This document shows, in pieces, positions 18,078-27,416 of a DNA stretch of 64,000 bases; the stretch's first letter is position 1, and each line of letters opens with the position of its first letter. A program made the translations under genes and the position numbers. This DNA comes from Pseudomonas viridiflava (GTDB lineage: Bacteria; Pseudomonadota; Gammaproteobacteria; Pseudomonadales; Pseudomonadaceae): NCBI GenBank assembly GCA_900596015.1, contig UVIF01000001.1, positions 390,513 through 454,512 of the forward strand. The letters are read 5' to 3'. The notes beneath the pieces are model-generated. The model did no database searches. It had not been told where the DNA came from and saw nothing but the letters and a program-made list of their open reading frames with translations.

Positions 18078-18464
18078 GGGTCTGCCTCTAAGTGCATCCG
18101 CAAAGACCCATGCTCCAAAGCTGCGCATGCCTTGTAAGACTCGAGAGTCACCCTGGCAGCTTTGTCGGCGGGGATTTGCGAAAACGATTGAATGAAAGAA
18201 TCGTTAGGGAGAGTCCGCGGAACGGACATGCAGCCGAAGCTGTCTTCGGGGGATTGCGCTACCTAAACGTGGCCTGGTTAAAGACCGGCGCGCACTATAC
18301 CTGAAAATGGCCGCGACGTGAGACTTTTTTGAACCATCGTGCCGCGTGGACAGCAGAGCCACGCGGGCTTTGCGCGAATTGACGGCGCAGTCTATTTTAG
18401 CAGAGACGCCTGCGCAGGTGCGGCAGCTGAAACCTTTCACTCAAAACACTCCGAGGATGCCGTC
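18078..18464. promoter_or_regulatory. Divergent control region with a candidate deaD promoter and long leader
   Basis: No gene is seen in this 387-base gap. On the minus strand a TATAGT box at 18294-18299 could start transcription near 18287, leaving an approximately 210-base 5' leader before deaD. Long structured leaders are known for cold-shock helicase genes. No good -35 is visible. For the rightward crotonase gene only a ribosome site (GAGGA, 8 bases before its ATG) is clear. Confidence 0.4.
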
Positions 18465-19256
<792 letters not shown>

Positions 19257-19282
19257 CGCCGCCAGTGGCGCGGCGCACTGCC

Positions 19283-20101
19283 TCAGCTGGCCGGGCGCAC
19301 CAGCTCGATCAGCCCCTGCAGCGAATAGCCCAGCCGGGGCGCCAGGGCCTCGGCACGCTGGCACAGGCCGGGCATGTCCAATACCTGCTCGAAATCGGCC
19401 GGCACCATGACGATGACATTGCCCTCCTTGACCGGCAGTTCCCAGTAGTGTCGCTGGTAGAGCCCACGCAACAAGGCCGCCCCAAGCGGCTTGCCATCGT
19501 CACCCGCCCATTGGTTGATGATCAGCCAGCCCTCGGGATTCAGGCGTTGCTGGCACTGCTCCAGGAACCGCCAGGCCAAGTGGGCGGGCGCCGGACCGTG
19601 GTCGGTATACAGGTCGACGAAGATCAGGTCGGCGGTTTCGGCGGTGGGCAGCAGTTCGAGCGCGTCGCCGACGCGGATGTACAGCCTTGGATCGTCTTCC
19701 AGGCCCATGTATTCGATCGCCAGGCGAGGCACGTCCGGGCGCAGCTCGATGCACTCGACGTCGTCGAGCGGGAGGAACTTCAGGCAGGCCTGGGTCAGGG
19801 TGCCTGCACCGAGGCCCAGGAACAGCGCGCTTTCGGGTTGCGCATGGCAGAGCGCGCCCACCAGCATGGCGCGGGTATAGTCGTATTCCAGCCAGCTGGG
19901 GTCGGCCGTGAACGTGCAGCTTTGTTCGATGGCGTCACCGAACTCGAGGAAACGGTAGTCGGCGACTTCCAGCACGCGGATCATGCCCCAGGCGTCGTGC
20001 ACCTCGGCCAATACGTGCTCGGTGCGTTCGCGGGGTTGCGGGGTGTCTTGGTCTTCCACCTGGAGGCTCGTCACGACGAATGAAAGCGCCGATTGTGGCA
20101 T
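19283..20101 (-). CDS. Spermidine synthase-like methyltransferase-fold protein
   Basis: 272 residues. The Rossmann SAM-type core is visible: LFLGLGAGTLTQACLKFLP, then CIELRPDVPRLA, then DLIFVDLYTDHGPAPAH. This is the spermine/spermidine-synthase superfamily, but the gatekeeping sequences of authentic SpeE are not obvious, so aminopropyltransferase activity is uncertain. A GTG nine codons in (MTSLQVEDQ) is an alternative start. It follows the TSUP permease gene in the same direction with about 40 bases between them. Confidence 0.78.
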   Translation of the reverse strand: MPQSALSFVVTSLQVEDQDTPQPRERTEHVLAEVHDAWGMIRVLEVADYRFLEFGDAIEQSCTFTADPSWLEYDYTRAMLVGALCHAQPESALFLGLGAGTLTQACLKFLPLDDVECIELRPDVPRLAIEYMGLEDDPRLYIRVGDALELLPTAETADLIFVDLYTDHGPAPAHLAWRFLEQCQQRLNPEGWLIINQWAGDDGKPLGAALLRGLYQRHYWELPVKEGNVIVMVPADFEQVLDMPGLCQRAEALAPRLGYSLQGLIELVRPAS

Positions 20102-20141
20102 TAATCCGCCGCGGCCGGCACCTTGTCTGGCGGCTTGTGCC

Positions 20142-20891
20142 TCAGACCCTGAACAGCAGCAGGATGGCGCACAGCAGGAGGAACACGCAGAAGCTGCCGC
20201 GCAGCACTTTTTCCGACAGGCTGTAGGCGATCTTTACCCCCCAACTGATACTCAACAAGCCGCCAATGGCCATCGGCACACCCATGGCCCAATCGACGTG
20301 ATGGTGCACGGCATAGGTCAAGAGCGTCACGCTGGTACTGGGCGCGGCCAGGGCCAGCGACAGGCCCTGGGCCATGATCTGGGTGGTGCCGAATACGCTG
20401 GTGAGCACGGGCGTGGCCAGTACGGCGCCGCCAACCCCGAAAAAGCCTCCGATCACCCCGGAAAAGCCACCCAGTACGGCAAGCCAGGGCCAGGCATGAC
20501 GCATCTCGCTCGTACCGTTCACGGGCCGCAGGAACATCTGCGCAATGTTGTAGACTACCAGCGCCAACAGGAAGGCAACGAAGCCCACTCGCATCGACGC
20601 CGGATCAAGCCCTGCGGCGAGCACCGAGGCAAGCCAGGCGAACACCAGGCCACCGCTGGCCAACGGTATTGCATGTCGCCAGGGAATGGGGCGACGCTGG
20701 TGGTAACGCCACAACGCCAGGAGTACGTTGGGCACGACCATCACCAGCGACGTGCCCTGGGCCAGTTGCTGGTCCACGCCGAACAGCACGCCGAGTGCCG
20801 GGATCGCGATCAAGCCTCCGCCGATGCCGAACACCCCGCCCAGCGTGCCCATCACCGCACCCAATGCAATGTAGAGCAATGTTTCGAACAT
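20142..20891 (-). CDS. Sulfite exporter TauE/SafE (TSUP) family permease
   Basis: 249 residues with about eight hydrophobic segments. The duplicated TSUP glycine motifs are present: GTLGGVFGIGGGLIAIPALG in the N-half and GVIGGFFGVGGAVLATPVL in the C-half. Family members export sulfite, sulfoacetate or other small organosulfur anions; the substrate here is unknown. GAGG lies 5 bases before the ATG. Confidence 0.9.
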   Translation of the reverse strand: MFETLLYIALGAVMGTLGGVFGIGGGLIAIPALGVLFGVDQQLAQGTSLVMVVPNVLLALWRYHQRRPIPWRHAIPLASGGLVFAWLASVLAAGLDPASMRVGFVAFLLALVVYNIAQMFLRPVNGTSEMRHAWPWLAVLGGFSGVIGGFFGVGGAVLATPVLTSVFGTTQIMAQGLSLALAAPSTSVTLLTYAVHHHVDWAMGVPMAIGGLLSISWGVKIAYSLSEKVLRGSFCVFLLLCAILLLFRV

Positions 20892-21105
20892 ACTGCCTCT
20901 CTATCCACCGTGCATCGTCCAGCCGTGCATCCTACCAGTGTGACCGCCGCCGAAGGATGTAGAAGTGCTGCACAACCTCGAACGAACTATGCGCGGTGTT
21001 TGTAGCTCGAAATCAACACCAGCTTCACGAAGGAACGAGCGAAGCGCCGAAACCTGCGAACGGCGTATCGCCTAATGCACTTGCACCAATGGAAAAAGGA
21101 TCAGC

Positions 21106-21576
21106 ATGAACACCGAATCCATTCACGACGAGGCAGTCAGCGCCGACGACAGCCTGCTGCTGGATAATCAGCTGTGTTTCTCGCTGTACTCGACATCGCT
21201 GCTGATGACCAAGGTGTACAAGCCCTTGCTGCAGGCTCTGGGGCTGACCTACCCGCAGTACCTGACCATGATGGTGCTGTGGGAAAAGAACGGCATGACC
21301 GTGGGCGAAATCAGCACCCGCTTGCTGACCGACCCAGGCTCGCTGACGCCCCTGCTCAAGCGCCTGGAGGCCGAAGGCTTGCTCAGCCGTACCCGCAGCA
21401 AGGACGACGAGCGCGTGGTGATCGTCGAGCTGACACCCCAAGGCCGCGCCCTGCGCGACAAAGCCGAGTCGGTACCGCTCAACATCGTCAAGGCCAGCTG
21501 CCACAGCAGTGCCGAGCTGCGCGCGCTGCAGAGCAGTCTGCTGGCGTTGCGCAAGAACCTGCAGCAAGGGCTCTGA
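21106..21576 (+). CDS. ohrR: OhrR-like MarR-family organic-peroxide sensor
   Basis: 156 residues. The N-terminal LDNQLCFSLYSTSLLMTKVY block carries the single redox-sensing Cys of OhrR, and a winged helix follows (TVGEISTRLLTDPGSLTPLL and the DDERVVIVELT wing). OhrR represses ohr until its Cys is oxidised by organic hydroperoxide. No ohr gene is adjacent; the next gene encodes a GntR regulator. AAGGA lies 6 bases before the ATG. The symbol is given on the strength of the sensing-Cys block. Confidence 0.82.
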   Translation: MNTESIHDEAVSADDSLLLDNQLCFSLYSTSLLMTKVYKPLLQALGLTYPQYLTMMVLWEKNGMTVGEISTRLLTDPGSLTPLLKRLEAEGLLSRTRSKDDERVVIVELTPQGRALRDKAESVPLNIVKASCHSSAELRALQSSLLALRKNLQQGL

Positions 21577-21639
21577 TACCCCGTCCGAAGACTTGGCGCG
21601 CAGGTGCTATCATCGCGCATTACCTGCCCCAAGGACCGA

Positions 21640-22371
21640 ATGCACCCCATGGATTATCGCAAGCCTTCAGATCGCAAAAGCATGCACTCGCGGATCGTCC
21701 AGGAGCTGGGAATGCAGATCGTCTCCGGCCGCTTCAAGCCTGACGATCGCTTGCCCGCCGAAGCCCTGCTGTGTGAAGAATACGCGGTCAGTCGTCCGGT
21801 GCTGCGCGAGGCCACGCGCGTGTTGGTGGCCAAGGGTCTGGTGTATTCCAGGCCGCGGGTGGGTTCGGTGGTCAAGCCGCGCCGTGAATGGCACATGCTC
21901 GACCCCGACGTCCTGCACTGGGTGATGCAGAGCACGCCGCAGAACGAGTTCTTCGCCTTGCTGACCAGCGTGCGCACCATCATCGAGCCGGCAGCGGCGG
22001 CGCTGGCCGCCCAGCACGCCACCGAGGCCGAAGTGGCTTCGATTGGCGAGGCCTACCAGCGCATGGAAGCGGCCGGGTCGGTCGATGATGTGCTGCAGCC
22101 GGACCTGGATTTCCACAGCCGCATCGCCGATGCGACTCACAATGACCTGCTCGCACACCTGTGCAACATGTTGTCGCTGGCCTTGCGTGAGGCCCTGCGT
22201 CATTCCAACCGGCGACCCAACCTGCACGAGTTGGCCCTGCCGCGGCACAAGGCAATCCTGACTGCCATCGAGAACGGTGACGCCCTGGGCGCCAGGCATG
22301 CCACGCTGGTCCAGCTCGACGACGCACGCAACGCGCTCAGCGTGGTGCTCGGACGCGCCGAATCGCTCTAG
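21640..22371 (+). CDS. GntR family transcriptional regulator, FCD/FadR type
   Basis: 243 residues from the ATG at 21640, chosen because AAGGA lies 4 bases upstream; another ATG three codons later is possible. N-terminal winged helix (GRFKPDDRLPAEALLCEEYAV then SRPVLREATRVLVAKGLV), followed by an FCD all-helical domain with metal-binding-type His/Asp residues (DLDFHSRIADATHN; LPRHKAILTAI). Related to LldR/DgoR-like repressors of sugar-acid or hydroxy-acid metabolism. Target genes are not evident locally. Confidence 0.86.
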   Translation: MHPMDYRKPSDRKSMHSRIVQELGMQIVSGRFKPDDRLPAEALLCEEYAVSRPVLREATRVLVAKGLVYSRPRVGSVVKPRREWHMLDPDVLHWVMQSTPQNEFFALLTSVRTIIEPAAAALAAQHATEAEVASIGEAYQRMEAAGSVDDVLQPDLDFHSRIADATHNDLLAHLCNMLSLALREALRHSNRRPNLHELALPRHKAILTAIENGDALGARHATLVQLDDARNALSVVLGRAESL

Positions 22372-22400
22372 GCCAGGTCAGCACTCCGGCGGCGCAGCGA

Positions 22401-23717
22401 TCAACGACCACGCAACCAGAGCAGGAAGCGCGAAGCGAACTCGGGCACCGCGCTGAAGATGTACCCGTTGACCGCCAGATTGGCCAGCGACACCACCAGG
22501 AACAGCTGGGGAATGCTCAGCTTCGCTACGCTGAGCAGGAGGATCGACACGATCGCCGAGACCACCATAAACAGCGAGTTGAGGATGTTGTTGGCCGCGA
22601 TGACCCGCGCGCGCTGCTCGGTGGCGGTGCGTGACTGGATCAGCGCGTACAGCGGAACGATGTAGAACCCGCCAAAGACGCCCAGGCCGAGGATGTCCAG
22701 CAATACCCACCAGGTCTGATCGTGACCCAGCACCGTCAGCCAGCCTTGTGGCTGCGCGGCCTGCACGACGCCGTTGGAATGCCACCACAGCAGCACCCCG
22801 AACAGCGTCAGGCCGAGCGCACCCAGCGGCACCAGGCCCATCTCGACCTTGTGCCGAGACAGGCGCTCGCACAGCATCGAACCCAGCGCGATGCCCACCG
22901 AGAACACAGTGAGGATCAGGGTGACCACGGTTTCGTCGCCGTCCAGCCACTGCTGGGCATAGGCGGGAATCTGGGTCAGGTAGACGGCGCCGACGAACCA
23001 GAACCAGGAGTTGCCGACCAGCGAGCGCGAGACCGCGCGGGTCTGGCCCAGGCCCAGGCGCAGGGTGAACCAGGTTTGCCGGGCGATGTTCCAGTCCAGC
23101 ACCAGCCCCGGATTGGCAGCGCTGACCGGTGGAATGCTGCGGCTGGCGACATAGCCGAGCACGGCGACCGACAACACGGCGGTGGCGACGACGCCGGCAT
23201 AGTTGGCGGACGACATCATCACGCCCGCACCGATGGTGCCAGCCAGGATCGCCAGAAACGTGCCCATCTCCACCAAGCCATTACCCCCCACCAGCTCTTC
23301 AGGCCGCAAGGCCTGAGGCATGATCGAGTACTTGACCGGGCCGAACAGCGCCGAATGGGTGCCCATGGCGAACAGTGCGACGAGCATCAACCACAAGTGA
23401 TCGAAAGCCAACCCGACCGCACCCACCGCCATGATGACGATCTCGGCCAGCTTGATGGCCCGGATCAGGCGGTCCTTGGCGAACTTTTCGCCGAACTGCC
23501 CGGCCAGCGCCGAGAACAGAAAGAACGGCAGGATGAACAGCAGCGCGCAGAGGTTGACCCAAACCCCGCGGTCGCCCTCGATGGCAAGCTTGTAGAGGAT
23601 CGTCAGGATCAGCGATTGCTTGAAGATGTTGTCGTTGAACGCACCCAAGGCCTGGGTCACGAAAAACGGCAGGAAACGGCGCTTGCCGAGCAAGGCGAAC
23701 TGCGACTGCTGACTCAT
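22401..23717 (-). CDS. MFS transporter, LplT-like (lysophospholipid type)
   Basis: 438 residues from the ATG at 23717, with AGGA just upstream. About twelve membrane segments. The N-terminus (FLPFFVTQALGAFNDNIFKQ) is the signature of the LplT/Aas-associated MFS group, which flips lysophospholipids across the inner membrane; the fused acyltransferase seen in some members is absent. The C-terminus ends in an Arg-rich tail. Divergent from the MxtR-like kinase gene. Confidence 0.85.
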   Translation of the reverse strand: MSQQSQFALLGKRRFLPFFVTQALGAFNDNIFKQSLILTILYKLAIEGDRGVWVNLCALLFILPFFLFSALAGQFGEKFAKDRLIRAIKLAEIVIMAVGAVGLAFDHLWLMLVALFAMGTHSALFGPVKYSIMPQALRPEELVGGNGLVEMGTFLAILAGTIGAGVMMSSANYAGVVATAVLSVAVLGYVASRSIPPVSAANPGLVLDWNIARQTWFTLRLGLGQTRAVSRSLVGNSWFWFVGAVYLTQIPAYAQQWLDGDETVVTLILTVFSVGIALGSMLCERLSRHKVEMGLVPLGALGLTLFGVLLWWHSNGVVQAAQPQGWLTVLGHDQTWWVLLDILGLGVFGGFYIVPLYALIQSRTATEQRARVIAANNILNSLFMVVSAIVSILLLSVAKLSIPQLFLVVSLANLAVNGYIFSAVPEFASRFLLWLRGR

Positions 23718-23945
23718 CGATCCTGTACCTGAATGATGTCGCGTGGACTGGGCTCTGGCGGGGGGAGACGAGGGCTCGGGCAGCAGCGGCATCGTCGGCG
23801 CACAGCATAACGCTATACCGCCTATCGCCCAACTCGATGACAGTGGCTGCGACCATGGTCGGCGCTGACGCCACCGCGTGCGCCGTGCGAGACTGGCGGG
23901 TGCCCGCTTCGACGGGCTTCCGCCTGCCCCGTTCCGGAGTCACCG

Positions 23946-26900
23946 ATGTCGTTGTCCAGCGGATTGATCGCCACCGTCGCCCTGGCCTACATGGCTGTGA
24001 TGTTCGCCATCGCCTTCTATGGCGACCGCCGCAGCACGCCGCTGCCGCCCCGTGTGCGGGCCTGGGTCTACAGCCTGTCGCTGGCAGTGTATTGCACCAG
24101 CTGGACGTTTTTCGGCGCGGTGGGCCAGGCGGCCGAGCAGTTGTGGGCGTTCCTGCCGATCTACCTGGGGCCGGTGCTGCTGATGCTGCTGGCGCCGTGG
24201 GTGCAGCAGAAAATGGTGATGATCAGCAAGCAGGAGAACATCACCTCAATTGCCGACTTCATCGCGGCGCGCTATGGCAAGTCGCAGAGCCTGGCGGTGG
24301 TGGTGGCGCTGATCTGCCTGGTCGGCGTGCTGCCCTACATCGCCCTGCAGCTCAAGGGCATCGTGCTGGGCGTGAACCTGCTGATCGGCGCCGGTGCCGA
24401 CGCCACCGGCACCCGCGTACAGGACACCGCCATGGTGGTGACGCTGGTGCTGGCGCTGTTCACCATCCTGTTCGGCACACGCACGCTGGACGTTACCGAG
24501 CACCACCGCGGCATGGTCCTGGCAATTGCCTTCGAGGCGCTGGTGAAGTTGTTCGCGTTTCTGGCCGTGGGCATTTTCGTCACCTACGGGCTGTACGACG
24601 GTTTCGAGGACCTGCTCGACCAGGCCATGCTGGCGCCACGCCTGGAAGCCTACTGGAAAGAGACCATCAATTGGCCTTCGATGGTGGTGCAGACCGGGGT
24701 GGCGATGATGGCGATTCTTTGCCTGCCACGGCAGTTCCACGTCACCGTGGTGGAGAACACCGACCCGCAGGACCTGCGCCTGGCGCGCTGGGTGTTTCCC
24801 GCCTATCTGATCCTGGCCGGGCTGTTCGTGGTGCCGATCGCCCTGGCCGGGCAGATGCTGCTGCCCAGCTCGGTGATTCCCGACTCGTTCGTCATCAGCC
24901 TGCCGCTGGCCGAAGCCCACCCGGCCCTGGCCTTGCTGGCCTTCATCGGCGGTGCTTCGGCAGCGACCGGCATGGTCATCGTCGCCAGCGTGGCGCTGTC
25001 GACCATGGTTTCCAACGACATGCTGCTGCCCTGGCTGCTGCGTCGGCAAAGTGCGGAACGGCCCTTCGAAGTGTTTCGCCAGTGGATGCTCAGCGTCCGC
25101 CGAGTGAGCATCGTGGTGATCCTGCTGCTGGCCTACGTCAGCTATCGCCTGCTCGGCTCCACCGCCAGCCTGGCCACCATCGGCCAGATCGCCTTTGCCG
25201 CCGTGACCCAACTGACGCCGGCAATGCTCGGTGCGCTGTACTGGAAACAGGCCAACCGGCGCGGGGTTTTCGCCGGGCTGGCGGTGGGCATCTTTCTCTG
25301 GTTCTACACCCTGGTGCTGCCGGTGGCCGCGCACAGCCTGAACCTGCCGCTCGATGTGTTCCCCGGCCTGGCCTGGATCCACGGCAACCCGTTCGGCCTG
25401 CCCATCAGCCCCATGACCCAAGGTGTGGTGCTGTCGCTGGCCGGCAACTTCATTCTGTTCGCCTGGGTGTCGGTACTGTCGCGCACCCGCGTCAGCGAAC
25501 ACTGGCAGGCCGGGCGCTTCATCGGCCAGGAAATCAATGCCGGGCCCCACGGCCGCTCGCTGCTGGCGGTGCAGATCAACGACCTGCTCAACCTGGCGGC
25601 ACGCTTCGTCGGCGAGGAGCGGGCACGGCAAAGCTTCCTGCGCTACGCCTATCGGCAAGGCAAGGGCTTCAACCCCAACCAGAATGCCGACGGCGAGTGG
25701 ATTGCCCACACTGAACGGCTGCTGGCCGGTGTGCTGGGCAGCTCGTCGACGCGTGCGGTAGTGAAGGCGGCCATCGAAGGCCGCGACATGCAGCTCGAAG
25801 ACGTCGTGCGTATCGCCGACGAAGCCAGCGAAGTGCTGCAGTTCAACCGTGCCCTGCTGCAGGGCGCGATCGAGAACATCACCCAGGGCATCAGCGTGAT
25901 CGACCAGTCGCTGCGCCTGGTGGCCTGGAACCACCGCTACCTGGAGCTGTTCAATTACCCGGAAGGCTTGATCAGCGTGGGGCGGCCGATTGCCGACATC
26001 ATCCGCTACAACGCCGAGCGCGGCCTGTGCGGGCCCGGCGAGGCGCAGGTACACGTCGCCCGGCGTCTGCACTGGATGCGCCAAGGTCGCGCGCACACCT
26101 CCGAGCGGCTGTTTCCCAACGGGCGGGTCATCGAGCTGATCGGCAACCCGATGCCGGGTGGTGGCTTCGTCATGAGTTTCACCGACATCACCGCCTACCG
26201 CGAGGCCGCCCAGGCCCTCAAGGACGCCAACGAGGGCCTGGAACAACGGGTGACCGCCCGCACCCACGAGCTGTCCCAGCTGAACCAGGCGCTGACCGAA
26301 GCCAAGGGCCATGCCGAGTCGGCGAACCAGTCCAAGACGCGCTTCCTGGCGGCGGTCAGCCACGACCTGATGCAGCCGCTCAACGCGGCACGGCTGTTCT
26401 CTGCGGCGCTGTCCCATCAGCCGGGCCTGTCGGCCGAAGCCAGCCAGCTGGTGCAGCACATGGACAACTCCTTGCGCTCGGCCGAAGACCTGATCAGCGA
26501 CCTGCTGGATATTTCCCGTCTGGAGAACGGCAAGATCAGCCCGGACCGCAAGGGGTTCGCGCTCAATGAACTGTTCGACGCGCTAGGGCCGGAGTTCAAG
26601 GCTCAGGCGCGGGAGCAGGGCCTGGATTTTCGCCTCAGGGGCAGCAACCTGCGCGTCGACAGCGACATCAAGCTGTTGCGGCGTGTGCTGCAGAACTTCC
26701 TCACCAATGCCTTTCGCTATGGGCGTGGCCCGATCCTGCTGGGTGTGCGGCGCAAGCCCGCTGCGCTGAGTCTGGAGGTGTGGGACCGAGGCCCGGGCAT
26801 TGCCCGCGACAAGCTGGAAATGATCTTCGAAGAATTCAAGCGCCTGGACAGTCACCAGACCCGTGCCGAGAAAGGCCTGGGGCTGGGCCTGGCGATTGCC

Positions 26901-27416
26901 GACGGCCTGTGCCGGGTGCTCGGCCACCCTCTGCAGGTGCGCTCATGGCCCAGCCATGGCAGCGTGTTCAGTGTGACCGTGCCACTGGCCGGCGCAGACA
27001 CTGCAAGCGCCCTGCCCGCGCCGCTGCCCATCAGCCAGCCGCTGGGTGGCGTCCGGGTGCTCTGCGTCGACAACGAAGACAGCATTCTGCTGGGCATGCA
27101 CAGCTTGCTCAGCCGCTGGGGGTGCGAGGTGTGGACCGCGCGCAATCGCCAGGACTGCGCAGCGCTGCTGGCCGCCGGCAAGCGGCCGCAATTGGCGTTG
27201 GTGGATTACCACCTGGACGCGGGCGAAACCGGTACGCAACTGATGGCCTGGCTGCGCACCGCGCTGGCCGAGCCGGTGCCGGGCGTGGTGATCAGCGCCG
27301 ACGCGCGCCCCGAAACCGTCGCCCTGGTGCACGCGGCCGGGCTGGACTACCTGGCCAAACCCGTGAAGCCTGCGGCCTTGCGGGCGCTACTCAACCGGCA
27401 CCTGGGCCGGCACTGA
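23946..27416 (+). CDS. mxtR: Solute-symporter/hybrid histidine kinase, MxtR-like
   Basis: 1156 residues. About 13 membrane segments of the sodium:solute symporter fold (residues about 1-520, with the ARYGKSQSLAVVVAL region), a linker, a PAS domain (about 640-750, ENITQGISVIDQSLRLVAWN), coiled coil, phospho-acceptor H806 (AAVSHDLMQPLNAARL), HATPase (NFLTNAFRYG, DRGPGI, KGLGLGLAIADGL) and a C-terminal receiver with D1087 (ALVDYHLDAGETG). Length and order match PA3271 (MxtR), reported to act with ErdR/CrbR on acetate metabolism. CbrA is excluded by the C-terminal receiver. GGAG lies 7 bases before the ATG. Confidence 0.85.
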   Translation: MSLSSGLIATVALAYMAVMFAIAFYGDRRSTPLPPRVRAWVYSLSLAVYCTSWTFFGAVGQAAEQLWAFLPIYLGPVLLMLLAPWVQQKMVMISKQENITSIADFIAARYGKSQSLAVVVALICLVGVLPYIALQLKGIVLGVNLLIGAGADATGTRVQDTAMVVTLVLALFTILFGTRTLDVTEHHRGMVLAIAFEALVKLFAFLAVGIFVTYGLYDGFEDLLDQAMLAPRLEAYWKETINWPSMVVQTGVAMMAILCLPRQFHVTVVENTDPQDLRLARWVFPAYLILAGLFVVPIALAGQMLLPSSVIPDSFVISLPLAEAHPALALLAFIGGASAATGMVIVASVALSTMVSNDMLLPWLLRRQSAERPFEVFRQWMLSVRRVSIVVILLLAYVSYRLLGSTASLATIGQIAFAAVTQLTPAMLGALYWKQANRRGVFAGLAVGIFLWFYTLVLPVAAHSLNLPLDVFPGLAWIHGNPFGLPISPMTQGVVLSLAGNFILFAWVSVLSRTRVSEHWQAGRFIGQEINAGPHGRSLLAVQINDLLNLAARFVGEERARQSFLRYAYRQGKGFNPNQNADGEWIAHTERLLAGVLGSSSTRAVVKAAIEGRDMQLEDVVRIADEASEVLQFNRALLQGAIENITQGISVIDQSLRLVAWNHRYLELFNYPEGLISVGRPIADIIRYNAERGLCGPGEAQVHVARRLHWMRQGRAHTSERLFPNGRVIELIGNPMPGGGFVMSFTDITAYREAAQALKDANEGLEQRVTARTHELSQLNQALTEAKGHAESANQSKTRFLAAVSHDLMQPLNAARLFSAALSHQPGLSAEASQLVQHMDNSLRSAEDLISDLLDISRLENGKISPDRKGFALNELFDALGPEFKAQAREQGLDFRLRGSNLRVDSDIKLLRRVLQNFLTNAFRYGRGPILLGVRRKPAALSLEVWDRGPGIARDKLEMIFEEFKRLDSHQTRAEKGLGLGLAIADGLCRVLGHPLQVRSWPSHGSVFSVTVPLAGADTASALPAPLPISQPLGGVRVLCVDNEDSILLGMHSLLSRWGCEVWTARNRQDCAALLAAGKRPQLALVDYHLDAGETGTQLMAWLRTALAEPVPGVVISADARPETVALVHAAGLDYLAKPVKPAALRALLNRHLGRH

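Noticed and set aside
19283-20101. True spermidine synthase (SpeE)
   Set aside because: The core is of this superfamily but the specific active-site motif set is not clear and no speD gene is adjacent; only a fold-level call is made.
24246-26459. 737-residue frame opposite the MxtR-like kinase
   Set aside because: His/Gln/Gly-rich composition typical of shadow translation; no domain and no ribosome site.
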